Source of the DNA: Pantoea phytobeneficialis
GTDB lineage: Bacteria; Pseudomonadota; Gammaproteobacteria; Enterobacterales; Enterobacteriaceae
Assembly: GCF_009728735.1 (NCBI RefSeq)
Contig: NZ_CP024636.1
Location: 3,847,319-3,911,318, forward strand
DNA length: 64,000 nucleotides
Reading direction: 5' to 3'
In this document: positions 52,952 through 62,989 of the stretch, in pieces
Layout of the letters: every line of letters starts with the position of its first letter
Numbering within the stretch: position 1 is the stretch's first letter
Program-made: the position numbers and the translations under genes
The notes under the pieces: generated by a model
Told to the model about the DNA's origin: nothing
What the model saw: the letters and a program-made list of their open reading frames with translations, nothing else
The model's database searches: none

Positions 52952-53500
52952 TTAAAGCTGCAAAAAATGCTCGCGGTAATACGCCAGTTCCGCCACGGAC
53001 TCGCGGATATCATCCAATGCCTGATGGCTGCCGCTTTTTTTGAAGCCTGGCAGGATGTCTGGCTTCCAGCGACGCGCCAACTCTTTCAGGGTACTGACAT
53101 CGAGATAACGGTAGTGGAAATAAGCCTCCAGCTCCGGCATATATTTGAACAGGAAGCGACGATCCTGACCGATGCTGTTGCCACAAATCGGCGAGGTATT
53201 AGCAGGCACCCACTGTTGCAAAAATTCGATAGTCGCCAGTTCTGCGGCACGATCGTCAAACTGGCTGGCCTTCACGCGATCCACCAGACCGCTGTTGGTA
53301 TGGGTACGCACATTCCAGTCATCCATCAGCGCCAACTGCGCATCGGACTGATGTACCGCCATCACCGGCCCTTCCGCCAGAATATTCAGATTGGCATCCG
53401 TTACCAGCGTAGCGATCTCAATGATGCGATCGCGTTCTGGATCCAGCCCGGTCATTTCGAGGTCGATCCAAATCAGATTATTTTCATTTCCAGCTGTCAT
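52952..53500 (-). CDS. orn: Oligoribonuclease
   Basis: A 182-residue DEDDh exonuclease (E. coli 181) that degrades di- and short oligoribonucleotides and finishes pGpG turnover. [18 protein letters not shown] holds the first acidic pair and [15 protein letters not shown] the last. ATG 53500 is the family start; the in-frame start at 53530 is rejected. It is divergent from rsgA. Confidence 0.97.
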   Translation of the reverse strand: MTAGNENNLIWIDLEMTGLDPERDRIIEIATLVTDANLNILAEGPVMAVHQSDAQLALMDDWNVRTHTNSGLVDRVKASQFDDRAAELATIEFLQQWVPANTSPICGNSIGQDRRFLFKYMPELEAYFHYRYLDVSTLKELARRWKPDILPGFKKSGSHQALDDIRESVAELAYYREHFLQL

Positions 53501-53602
53501 GCATTTTCCGCCCGTTGCCAAAGTCGTCATTACACTAAATTAAGGTGTATCATAGACGTTTTGCCCAGCGGGGCGAAGCCTGGCGAAAGCGTGAGAGGAT
53601 GC

Positions 53603-54652
53603 GTGAGCAAAAATAAACTGTCGAAGGGTCAACAACGTCGCGTAAGCGCGAACCATGAGCGTCGTCTGAAGCAACGGAGCGAAAAGCCGGAACCGGATGA
53701 TAGCCTGTTTGGGGAGCCAACCGATGGCGTAGTGATCAGCCGCTTCGGCATGCACGCAGACGTTGAAGACAGCGCAGGCGAGGTGCATCGCTGCAATATT
53801 CGTCGCACCATTCGATCGCTGGTTACCGGCGATCGCGTGGTCTGGCGTGCGGCCAATGAGAACGGCGGCAAAGGGATCGTCGAAGCGGTATACGATCGTA
53901 CCAGCGTATTGACGCGCCCCGACTTCTACGACGGTGTCAAACCGATCGCCGCCAATATCGATCAGATCATTATCGTGTCGGCGATCCTGCCTGAGTTGTC
54001 ACTTAACATCATCGATCGTTATCTGGTCGCCAGTGAAACCCTGGGGATCGAGCCACTGCTGGTATTGAACAAAACCGATCTGCTGGACGATGAAGCGCGT
54101 GCTTTTGTTGATGAACAGATGGCGATTTACCGCCACATTGGTTATCGCGTCCTGATGGTGTCCAGCCGCGCCAAAAACGGCCTCGATGAGCTGGAAGCTG
54201 CGTTAACCGGACGTATCAGCATCTTTGCCGGGCAGTCCGGTGTCGGCAAATCCAGCCTGCTGAATGCGCTGCTGGGCCTCGATGTCGCGGGTGATGAGAT
54301 CCTGACTAACGACGTGTCGGATGTTTCAGGTCTTGGCCAGCACACCACCACTGCCGCACGCTTGTACCATTTCCCGCACGGCGGCGATGTGATTGATTCG
54401 CCGGGTGTACGCGAATTTGGTTTATGGCACCTGGAGCCGGAACAAATCACCCGTGGATTTGTCGAATTCCGTGAGTTTCTTGGCAGTTGCAAGTTTCGCG
54501 ACTGCAAACACGGCAATGATCCCGGCTGTGCTATTCGTGAAGCGGTAGAGAACGGCATCATCGATGCTTCTCGCTTCGATAACTACCACCGAATTCTGGA
54601 AAGCATGGCGCAAGTAAAAACGCGTAAAAACTTTTCCGCCAGCGAAGATTAA
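53603..54652 (+). CDS. rsgA: Small-subunit biogenesis GTPase RsgA
   Basis: A 349-residue circularly permuted GTPase (E. coli 350) that checks 30S maturation. An N-terminal OB fold is followed by the permuted G domain (NKTDLLDD, then [25 protein letters not shown]) and a zinc knuckle ([14 protein letters not shown]). GTG 53603 follows GAGAGG and starts [13 protein letters not shown] as in E. coli. The far longer open frame reaching back through the tRNA genes is not coding. Confidence 0.96.
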   Translation: MSKNKLSKGQQRRVSANHERRLKQRSEKPEPDDSLFGEPTDGVVISRFGMHADVEDSAGEVHRCNIRRTIRSLVTGDRVVWRAANENGGKGIVEAVYDRTSVLTRPDFYDGVKPIAANIDQIIIVSAILPELSLNIIDRYLVASETLGIEPLLVLNKTDLLDDEARAFVDEQMAIYRHIGYRVLMVSSRAKNGLDELEAALTGRISIFAGQSGVGKSSLLNALLGLDVAGDEILTNDVSDVSGLGQHTTTAARLYHFPHGGDVIDSPGVREFGLWHLEPEQITRGFVEFREFLGSCKFRDCKHGNDPGCAIREAVENGIIDASRFDNYHRILESMAQVKTRKNFSASED

Positions 54653-54656
54653 CGGT

Positions 54657-54782
54657 TATACCCAAAATCATTCGAACGGCAGGAAGGCGGCAAACGAGTG
54701 AATCCCAGGCGCTTACTCAGGTAAGTGACTGGGGTCAGCGAGCCCAGCCAACGCACCTGCCGTTTGAAGGATGGAGGGTATA
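54657..54782. repeat. ERIC element (enterobacterial repetitive intergenic consensus)
   Basis: A 126 bp imperfect palindrome bounded by TATACCC and GGGTATA. The centre contains GTGAATCCCAGGCGCTTACT and GTAAGTGACTGGGGTCAGCG, close to the ERIC1R and ERIC2 core sequences. The length fits the ERIC unit exactly. It begins 4 bp after the rsgA stop and could affect transcription between rsgA and psd. Confidence 0.93.
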
Positions 54783-54869
54783 CAACGGCACATTCGCCAA
54801 CTGACCGGGGCGCTGCTACAATCCGCCCCCTTTTGTATAAACGATGTGTAATAAAGCCAGGAGGCTAAG

Positions 54870-55766
54870 GTGTTTGATCGTTTTAAGCTCGGCCTGAATC
54901 ATATTCTGCCTAAGAAAGGACTGACCGAACTTGCCGGTTGGGGTGCCAGTCGTCGTGGTGGCTGGCTGACCAAAGCGGTCATCGATATTTTTGTCTGGTA
55001 CTACAAAGTGGATATGGCGGAAGCCAGCAAACCAGACACCGCCAGCTATCGCACCTTTAATGATTTCTTCGTGCGCCCGTTAAAAGAGGGGGCTCGCCCG
55101 ATCGATCCCGATGCCACGCTGCTGGCTCTGCCTGCCGATGGTGCCATCAGTCAGTTAGGTCGCATCGAAGGGGATCAGATTTTCCAGGCCAAAGGCCATT
55201 ACTACTCGTTGCAGGCACTGCTGGCGGGTAATGATACACTGGCGGAACAGTTCCAGGACGGTGAGTTTGTCACCACTTACCTCGCCCCGCGTGATTATCA
55301 CCGGGTACATATGCCGTGTAACGGTATCCTGCGCGAAATGATTTACGTGCCAGGCGACCTTTACTCCGTCAACCCTCTGACCGCGCGTAACATTCCAAAC
55401 CTGTTTGCACGTAACGAGCGCGTGATTTGTGTGTTCGATACCGATCATGGTCCGATGGTACAGATTCTGGTTGGTGCAACCATCGTGGGAAGTATCGAAA
55501 CCGTTTGGGCCGGTACCATCACGCCGCCACGCGAAGGGGTGATCAAACGCTGGCACTACCCGGCAGCCGATCATGATGGCGCGGTAGTGCTGCTGAAGGG
55601 CCAGGAAATGGGACGCTTCAAGCTGGGTTCCACCGTCATCAACCTGTTTGCCCCGAAGCGCGTCAAACTGGCAGAGAGCCTGGAAGCGGAGAGCAAAACC
55701 CGTCTTGGTCAGCCGCTGGCTATCGCGCTGCCGCAGCAGGGTGAAACCACCCCGCTCGCCGACTAA
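54870..55766 (+). CDS. psd: Phosphatidylserine decarboxylase proenzyme
   Basis: A 298-residue inner-membrane enzyme that makes phosphatidylethanolamine. The self-cleavage motif LGST has Ser254 as the future pyruvoyl residue, and Asp90 and His147 complete the catalytic set, so alpha and beta chains should form. GTG 54870 follows AGGAGG. The C-terminal tail is shorter than in E. coli (322). It is followed by mscM after 14 bp. Confidence 0.96.
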   Translation: MFDRFKLGLNHILPKKGLTELAGWGASRRGGWLTKAVIDIFVWYYKVDMAEASKPDTASYRTFNDFFVRPLKEGARPIDPDATLLALPADGAISQLGRIEGDQIFQAKGHYYSLQALLAGNDTLAEQFQDGEFVTTYLAPRDYHRVHMPCNGILREMIYVPGDLYSVNPLTARNIPNLFARNERVICVFDTDHGPMVQILVGATIVGSIETVWAGTITPPREGVIKRWHYPAADHDGAVVLLKGQEMGRFKLGSTVINLFAPKRVKLAESLEAESKTRLGQPLAIALPQQGETTPLAD

Positions 55767-55780
55767 CAGGACAACTCCCT

Positions 55781-58700
55781 GTGCGTGCCTTTCTTATCCT
55801 GCTGCTGAGTTTGTGGCTCAGCAGCCCTGTTTTTGCGGCCAGCGTGCCGCAAGCCAGTGACCTGAAACAGGAACTGGATGCCGTCAAATCCGCTAAAAGC
55901 TCCCCTGCCCAAACCGAACAAATTCAGACGCTGGAAACGGCACTCAATTTCCTTGCTGAACGCGATGATTCGCTGGAGCGGGCAAAGCAATATCAGCAGG
56001 TAATTGACGACTTCCCCCGTCTGGCGCGAGAACTACGCCAGCAACTCGCCAGCATGACCAGTGAGAGCAGCAAAACGGTGCGCAATAATATGAGCAGCAC
56101 CGAACTGGATCAGGAGATTTTGCAGGTCAGCAGTCAGTTACTGGAAGAGGGACGTCAGGCACAGCAGGAGCAGGATCGCGCACGCGAAATCAGCGATTCG
56201 CTGTCGCAGTTGCCGCAGCAGCAGACCGAGGCGCGCCGGGCCATGACGGAGAGCGACCGTCGCGTGCAGGGCGCGTCAACCGCCACCACCCCGCAGGAAC
56301 AAGCCCAGATCTATGCACGTCAGGCGGAGAACGCCGCCAACAAAGCGCGTGTGGATGAACTGGAACTGGCGCAACTCTCCGCCAATAACCGTCAGGAATT
56401 GGCGCGCATGCGTGCCGAAGTGCATCAACGTCAGGCCTCACAACTGGATAATTACCTGCAAGCGCTGCGCAATCAGTTGAACAATCAGCGCCAGCGTGAG
56501 GCTGAACAGGCACTGGAACGTACCGAGCAATTGGCGGAAAACAGCGGCGATCTGCCCAGCGCCATTAGCGAACAATTCCGGGTAAACCGTGAGCTGTCTG
56601 CTGACCTTAATCAGCAGGCACAACGCATGGATTTGGTCGCCTCGCAGCAACGCCTGGCGACCAATCAGACGTTGCAAGTTCGTCAGGCACTGAGCACCCT
56701 GCGTGAGCAATCGCAATGGCTGGGCGCATCGAACCTGTTGGGCGAGGCCTTGCGCGCGCAGGTGGCGCGTCTGCCGGATATGCCCAAATCACAGCAGATC
56801 GACAACGAAATGGGCCAGTTGCGCGTACAACGGCTCCGTTATGAGGATTTGCTGGAGCGTCAGCAGGCATTACGCAAAGAGAAGCAGGATGATGGCACGC
56901 CTTTCACCAGTGAACAGAGCCGCATTCTGGAAGCCCAGCTGAAAACTCAGCGCGAGTTGCTTAACTCCTTAATTTCCGGCTGCGATACGCTGATTCTGGA
57001 AATCACCAAACTCAAAGTTTCCAATACCCAGCTACAGGATGCACTGACGGAAGTGCGCGATGCCACCCATCGTTATCTGTTCTGGACCGCTGATGTCAGT
57101 GCGGTTGACCTGAGCTTTCCGGTGGATACCGCACAAGCCCTGGCACGGCTGTTATCGCTTGATACGCTGGGCCAGTTAGGCAAAGCACTGGCGATGATGT
57201 TTACCAGCAAGGAAACGGTGCTACCGATTCTGGGAGCCGTGCTGCTGGTTGGGTTCAGCATCAGTTCACGCCGCCACTATCATGCTTTTCTGGCACGAGC
57301 CGCCAGCAAAGTGGGCAAGGTGACACAGGATCACTTCGGCCTGACAATGCGCACGGTGTTCTGGTCGATTCTGGTCGCCGTGCCGATTCCGGTGTTATGG
57401 GCGGCCCTCGGTTATGGTTTGCAGGAAGCCTGGCCCTACCCGATAGCGGTGGCAATTGGCGATGGCATCACCGCCACGCTGCCTCTGCTGTGGGCGTTTA
57501 TGATCAGCGCCTCTTTTGCCCGCCCCAATGGCCTGTTTGTCGTGCATTTCCGCTGGCCTCAGGCGCGTGTGGCACGCGCAATGCGTTATTACTCGCTTAC
57601 CGTTGGCCTGATTGTGCCGTTGATCATGCTGTTGATCGCTTTTGCCAACCTGGAAGATCGTGAGTTCTCCTCGACGCTTGGCAGGCTGTGCTTCATCCTG
57701 ATTTGCGGTGCATTAAGCATCGTGACCGTCAGCCTGAAGCGCGCCGGCATCCCGCTGTACCTGGATAAAGAAGGCAACGGCGATAACTTTATCAACCGCA
57801 TTTTGTGGAACCTGATGATCGCCATTCCACTGGTTGCGGCCCTCGCCTCCTGCATTGGCTATCTGGCGACTGCGCAGGCACTGCTGGCACGCCTGGAAAC
57901 TTCCGTCGGCATCTGGTTCTTCCTGCTGGTGATTTACCATATTGTTCGCCGCTGGATGTTAATCCAACGCCGCCGTATCGCCTTTGACCGCGCCCGCCAG
58001 CGTCGTGCAGAAATGCTGGCCAACCGTGCGCGCAGTGAAGAGGATAAAGAGCAGCCTGCCACCAGCATTGAGGGCGTGGGAGTGGAAGCGGATGAACCCA
58101 TCATCGATCTGGATGCTATCAGCGCCCAGTCGCTGCGCCTGGTTCGTTCGATTCTGACCCTGATTGCCCTGGTGTCGGTGATTGTGTTGTGGTCGGAGAT
58201 TCACTCGGCGTTCGGTTTCCTCGAAAATATCCGCCTGTGGGATGTCAGCACCACGGTGCAGGGGGTGGAAAGCATCCAGCCAATTACCCTCGGTTCGATT
58301 CTGATCGCCATTCTGGTGCTGATTATTACCACCCAGTTGGTGCGCAATATGCCTGCGCTGCTGGAGCTGGCGCTGTTGCAGCACCTGAGCCTGACGCCTG
58401 GCACCGGCTACGCCATCACCACGGTGACCAAATATATCCTGATGCTGATTGGCGGACTGATTGGCTTCTCGATGATTGGCATTGAATGGGCGAAGCTGCA
58501 ATGGCTGGTCGCCGCGCTGGGTGTTGGTCTGGGCTTCGGTTTACAGGAGATTTTCGCCAATTTTATTTCTGGCCTGATTATCCTGTTCGAGAAGCCGATT
58601 CGTATCGGCGATACCGTCACCATCCGCGATCTCACCGGGAGTATCACCCGCATCAATACCCGTGCGACCACCATCACCGACTGGGATCGCAAAGAGATTA

Positions 58701-59122
58701 TCGTGCCGAATAAGGCGTTTATTACCGAGCAGTTCGTTAACTGGTCGCTTTCCGATTCGGTGACGCGTGTGGTGCTGACTATCCCGGCACCGGCTGGGGT
58801 GAATAGCGACGAAGTGACCTTGATCCTGAAACAAGCGGCCGAACGCTGTACCTACGTACTGGATACGCCGCCCCCGGACGTGTTCCTTGTCGATCTGCAA
58901 CAAGGTATCCAGTTGTTTGAACTGCGAGTCTACGCCGCCGAAATGGGCCACCGCATGCCGCTACGCCATGAACTGCATCAGCTGATTTTGCATGGTTTTG
59001 CCGAGCACGGTATCGAAATGCCCTTCCCGCCTTTCCAGGTTCGTATGGAAACCCTGGGCAAGAAAAGCCCGGCCAGCAATGGCACACCTGCGGCACGGAA
59101 TTATAAGTCGGGTGGGTTGTAA
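55781..59122 (+). CDS. mscM: Mechanosensitive channel of miniconductance MscM (YjeP)
   Basis: A 1113-residue MscK-like channel (E. coli 1107). A signal peptide (LILLLSLWLSSPVFA) leads into a long coiled-coil periplasmic region (about 25-460, Gln/Ala-rich), about eleven membrane helices, and the C-terminal MscS domain with GVGLGFGLQEIFANFISGL and IGDTVTIRDLTG. It protects cells from osmotic downshock. The start is GTG and it is co-transcribed with psd. Confidence 0.96.
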   Translation: MRAFLILLLSLWLSSPVFAASVPQASDLKQELDAVKSAKSSPAQTEQIQTLETALNFLAERDDSLERAKQYQQVIDDFPRLARELRQQLASMTSESSKTVRNNMSSTELDQEILQVSSQLLEEGRQAQQEQDRAREISDSLSQLPQQQTEARRAMTESDRRVQGASTATTPQEQAQIYARQAENAANKARVDELELAQLSANNRQELARMRAEVHQRQASQLDNYLQALRNQLNNQRQREAEQALERTEQLAENSGDLPSAISEQFRVNRELSADLNQQAQRMDLVASQQRLATNQTLQVRQALSTLREQSQWLGASNLLGEALRAQVARLPDMPKSQQIDNEMGQLRVQRLRYEDLLERQQALRKEKQDDGTPFTSEQSRILEAQLKTQRELLNSLISGCDTLILEITKLKVSNTQLQDALTEVRDATHRYLFWTADVSAVDLSFPVDTAQALARLLSLDTLGQLGKALAMMFTSKETVLPILGAVLLVGFSISSRRHYHAFLARAASKVGKVTQDHFGLTMRTVFWSILVAVPIPVLWAALGYGLQEAWPYPIAVAIGDGITATLPLLWAFMISASFARPNGLFVVHFRWPQARVARAMRYYSLTVGLIVPLIMLLIAFANLEDREFSSTLGRLCFILICGALSIVTVSLKRAGIPLYLDKEGNGDNFINRILWNLMIAIPLVAALASCIGYLATAQALLARLETSVGIWFFLLVIYHIVRRWMLIQRRRIAFDRARQRRAEMLANRARSEEDKEQPATSIEGVGVEADEPIIDLDAISAQSLRLVRSILTLIALVSVIVLWSEIHSAFGFLENIRLWDVSTTVQGVESIQPITLGSILIAILVLIITTQLVRNMPALLELALLQHLSLTPGTGYAITTVTKYILMLIGGLIGFSMIGIEWAKLQWLVAALGVGLGFGLQEIFANFISGLIILFEKPIRIGDTVTIRDLTGSITRINTRATTITDWDRKEIIVPNKAFITEQFVNWSLSDSVTRVVLTIPAPAGVNSDEVTLILKQAAERCTYVLDTPPPDVFLVDLQQGIQLFELRVYAAEMGHRMPLRHELHQLILHGFAEHGIEMPFPPFQVRMETLGKKSPASNGTPAARNYKSGGL

Positions 59123-59150
59123 AAATGAGGTGCGCAGTGGATGCGCACCT
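59121..59150 (-). terminator. Terminator of mdh
   Basis: AGGTGCGCA/TGCGCACCT stem with a five-base loop, followed on the minus strand by CATTTTT, 8 bp after the mdh stop. It also lies just after mscM. Confidence 0.85.
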
Positions 59151-59157
59151 GGTCAGT

Positions 59158-60093
59158 TTATTTCACAAACTCTTCGCCCTGAGCGATATCTTTCTTCAGC
59201 GTATCCAGCATGCCGGTTAACGCCTGTTGCTCAAAGGCGCTGAGCGGTCCGAGTGGACGGCGCTCCACGATACCGGTTTTGCCCAACAACAGTGGCTGCG
59301 AGAAGAAACGCGCGTATTCGCCATCCCCTTCCACATAAGCACATTCGACCACGTTCGCTTCCCCTTGCATGGCGCGTACCAGCGACAGACCGAAACGTGC
59401 CGCAGCCTGACCCATTGACAGGGTCGCTGAGCCGCCACCGGCTTTGGCTTCCACCACTTCCGTACCGGCGTTTTGGATACGTTTGGTGAGATCCAACACT
59501 TCCTGCTCACTAAAGCTAACGCCTTTGACCTGCGACAGCAGCGGCAGAATAGTGACGCCAGAATGCCCCCCGACCACGGGTACGTCGATCTCGCCGGGTT
59601 GCTTGCCTTTTAACGCCGCAACAAAGGTGTTGCCGCGGATAATATCCAGTGTAGTTACGCCAAACAGCCGGTTTTTATCATACACACCCGCTTTCTTAAG
59701 CACCTCTGCCGCAATCGCCACCGTGGTGTTAACCGGGTTAGTGATCACGCCAATCAAGGCCTTGGGTGCGGTGCTCGCCACCTGCTCAATCAGGTTACGA
59801 ACAATGCCTGCGTTAACGTTAAAGAGGTCGGCGCGGTCCATGCCGGGTTTACGTGCCACTCCGGCGGAAATCAGCACCACATCGGCTCCCTTCAGTGCGG
59901 GTGTGGCATCTTCACCACTAAAACCCTCAACTTTCACTGCGGTAGGAATATGGCTGAGATCCACAGCCACACCCGGCGTAACCGGGGCGATGTCATAAAG
60001 CGAAAGGGCTGAACCTGCGGGTAATTGGGTCTTAAGCAACAGTGCTAGCGCCTGGCCAATACCACCAGCGGCACCGAGAACGGCAACTTTCAT
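59158..60093 (-). CDS. mdh: Malate dehydrogenase
   Basis: A 311-residue NAD-dependent TCA-cycle enzyme (E. coli 312). The Rossmann motif [14 protein letters not shown] is at about 8-21, NPVNTT near residue 120, and the catalytic histidine in [10 protein letters not shown] near 177. ATG 60093 follows AAGGAG; the frame is open to 60201 but that start is rejected. It is divergent from argR. Confidence 0.98.
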   Translation of the reverse strand: MKVAVLGAAGGIGQALALLLKTQLPAGSALSLYDIAPVTPGVAVDLSHIPTAVKVEGFSGEDATPALKGADVVLISAGVARKPGMDRADLFNVNAGIVRNLIEQVASTAPKALIGVITNPVNTTVAIAAEVLKKAGVYDKNRLFGVTTLDIIRGNTFVAALKGKQPGEIDVPVVGGHSGVTILPLLSQVKGVSFSEQEVLDLTKRIQNAGTEVVEAKAGGGSATLSMGQAAARFGLSLVRAMQGEANVVECAYVEGDGEYARFFSQPLLLGKTGIVERRPLGPLSAFEQQALTGMLDTLKKDIAQGEEFVK

Positions 60094-60993
<900 letters not shown>

Positions 60994-61484
60994 AACCCTG
61001 CCCGCTACCGGCAGATTACCTGCCGGTAACAACTCGGCCATTCCCTTTACCCGCCGTCACGCTTGAAGAAAAATCCTCAAGAAACAATACATTAAGTATA
61101 TTCTCGTCCGTTCTCACGCCCGATAATAATTGGTAGGACCTTTTATCCTGCTTAACCTTTAGCGCTATTTTACACTGCTTTACACAACAACATCAGCTAT
61201 ATACCCCACTCGCAGCGTATCAGCCAGCTGGATCAACCGTATTATTTCGCACAGAAAGATAAAATAACATAGGTCATTGTTTTTACATGTAATTAACAGG
61301 TGTTGTGCAGAAACCAGGCGGTTTTTATAACACTCAGTTATTAAAAGTTGTCATAAGGACAAAGAATAACAACCAAACATTATTAGCAGAATATTAATTT
61401 CATGAGTGATTAGATCTATACTTCTTTTCGTGATGCAAATCACACCAAACAAAAAGAGAAAAAACAGAAGACGAGGAAATAATC
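60994..61484. other. Gene-free 491 bp AT-rich region between argR and yhcN-1
   Basis: A perfect 9 bp hairpin, TACCGGCAG/CTGCCGGTA (61006-61028), may end argR transcription though no T-run follows. TATACT at 61417-61422 is a possible -10 for yhcN-1, and a CRP-like site overlaps the expected start. No coding frame was credible. Confidence 0.5.
61429..61444 (+). promoter_or_regulatory. CRP-like site upstream of yhcN-1
   Basis: CGTGA-N6-TCACA, one mismatch from the CRP half-site consensus. It lies about 41 bp before the ATG and close to the predicted transcription start, so it may repress rather than activate. Confidence 0.4.
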
Positions 61485-61748
61485 ATGAAAGTTAAAACTA
61501 CTATCGCAACCATGAGCATTCTATCTGCCCTGTCATTTGGCGCTTTCGCCGCAGATTCTATTAATGCTGATCAGGCAATGAATCTGCAACCGGCCGGCAC
61601 CATCAGTGTCAGCGGCACGGCTGGTTCGCCGATGGATATCCATCAGCAACTGAGCGAAAAAGCAGACCAGCAAGGTGCTAAAGCTTATCGCGTGATCGAA
61701 GCGCGTAATGACAACACCTACCACGCGACTGCTGAACTTTATAAATAA
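61485..61748 (+). CDS. yhcN: YhcN/BhsA-family (DUF1471) periplasmic stress protein, copy 1
   Basis: An 87-residue secreted protein. The signal peptide ends at SFGAFA-ADSINA, and the DUF1471 domain has GTISVSGTAGSPMDI and AKAYRVIEARNDNTYHATAELYK-like residues at the end. It is the closest of the three copies to E. coli YhcN, which helps tolerance of acid and peroxide and has the same neighbours. GAGGAA precedes the ATG. Confidence 0.93.
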   Translation: MKVKTTIATMSILSALSFGAFAADSINADQAMNLQPAGTISVSGTAGSPMDIHQQLSEKADQQGAKAYRVIEARNDNTYHATAELYK

Positions 61749-61837
61749 GTTCGCCGAAACAAGACGCAATGTGAAAGGCAACCCATTTGAGACGCGATTG
61801 CGCTCAGGTTGCTGACCCAAATTCAGGAGAGTGAATC

Positions 61838-62110
61838 ATGAAAACTAAATTATCTATCGCAGTGCTGAGCCTGGCTTCCGTTCTTTCTTTCGGTGCCAGC
61901 GCAGCAAGCCTGATTACCAATGAGCAGGCAGACACCATGAATCTTCAACCGCTGAACCAAACCATCAGCGTGAGTGGCCGTGATGGCGACCAGAACAACA
62001 TCCGTCAGGAACTTTCTGCCAAAGCCGATGCTCAGGGTGCCAGCCACTATCGCATCATTGAAAACAATCAGAATGACACCTACCACGTCACTGCTGAACT
62101 GTACAAATAA
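61838..62110 (+). CDS. YhcN/BhsA-family (DUF1471) periplasmic stress protein, copy 2
   Basis: A 90-residue paralog with the same signal peptide and domain layout but more divergent (LNQTISVSGRDGDQNNI, HYRIIENNQNDTYHV). CAGGAGAG lies upstream. It is 89 bp after copy 1, so the copies may be co-transcribed or have their own promoters. Confidence 0.9.
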   Translation: MKTKLSIAVLSLASVLSFGASAASLITNEQADTMNLQPLNQTISVSGRDGDQNNIRQELSAKADAQGASHYRIIENNQNDTYHVTAELYK

Positions 62111-62213
62111 TCGATAAATGATTATCCGGCGCCCAAACGGCGCCTGGATATGAATCGACGACCCGCTACCCACTTACCACCGCAGGTTGTTGATTGTAAT
62201 GAGGAGACGAACA

Positions 62214-62477
62214 ATGAAAATCAAAGCAACCATCGCAACCGCTAGCCTGCTCTCACTGTTGACCTTCGGTGCCTCTGCGGCACAACTGGTCACGGCGGAA
62301 CAGGCTCAGAATATGCAGCCTGCGGGGACAGTGACCATCAGTGGTACTGCCGGTGCACCAATGGATTATCGTGCTCAGCTGTCGCAAAAAGCCGATGAAC
62401 AGGGTGCCAGCGCCTATAAAGTGATTGAAGCCCGCACCGGCGACAACTATCACATCACTGCTGAACTGTATAAGTAA
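62214..62477 (+). CDS. YhcN/BhsA-family (DUF1471) periplasmic stress protein, copy 3
   Basis: An 87-residue paralog (GTVTISGTAGAPMDY, AYKVIEARTGDNYHITAELYK at the end), closer to copy 1 than to copy 2. ATG 62214 follows GAGGAG. A strong terminator ends the array. Confidence 0.92.
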   Translation: MKIKATIATASLLSLLTFGASAAQLVTAEQAQNMQPAGTVTISGTAGAPMDYRAQLSQKADEQGASAYKVIEARTGDNYHITAELYK

Positions 62478-62506
62478 TTCCTCGTCAACTGCTTGACGAA
62501 CCCTTT

Positions 62507-62531
62507 GGCCCCGCTCGCCGGGGCCCTTTTT
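62507..62531 (+). terminator. Terminator of the yhcN array
   Basis: GGCCCCG/CGGGGCC stem with a CTCGC loop followed by five T residues. Confidence 0.9.
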
Positions 62532-62534
62532 GCG

Positions 62535-62804
62535 TTACTTCACATTAAAGCGGAGCTGGCCATCCAGCTCCTCTTCTGCTTCATCAAACAGCAAAATCAA
62601 CGCCCCATAGCGACGCTTCTGTCCTGATCCTAAGTGAATAAACTCAATCTCCAGCGGTAACGGCAGTTGCTCGCCTGTCACCACTTCCCAGAGATCGTCC
62701 AAATCAGTAATCGCCAGATCCGCCAGCGCAAAACGGTCACTGAACTGGCGGAAGAAGTGCGCCTGATCGACGATTTCATCGAAATCAAAACGTTCGATTC
62801 TCAT
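62535..62804 (-). CDS. yhcO: Barstar-family protein YhcO
   Basis: An 89-residue protein of the barstar fold (RIERFDFDEI at the start, LPLPLEIEFIHLG and GALILLFDEAEEEL near the end), matching E. coli YhcO. Barstar homologs inhibit RNases, but no RNase partner is present here. Two adjacent ATG codons (62807 and 62804) are possible. Confidence 0.92.
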   Translation of the reverse strand: MRIERFDFDEIVDQAHFFRQFSDRFALADLAITDLDDLWEVVTGEQLPLPLEIEFIHLGSGQKRRYGALILLFDEAEEELDGQLRFNVK

Positions 62805-62989
62805 CATGACGACTCTCTTTTCTGTACCACTGCCCATTAAACCGGGTAGCCTGCGTTGATATGTTTGTGTTGCTGCGGGGTGTGGATGCCCTCCTTCCCC
62901 CTGACAGTTTGCATCCCGTCAGGAAAGTATAGATGGCATTACCGGTGGGTTTTGTGAGAGTGAGCCACCGCATCACGCGGTGGCTGGTT

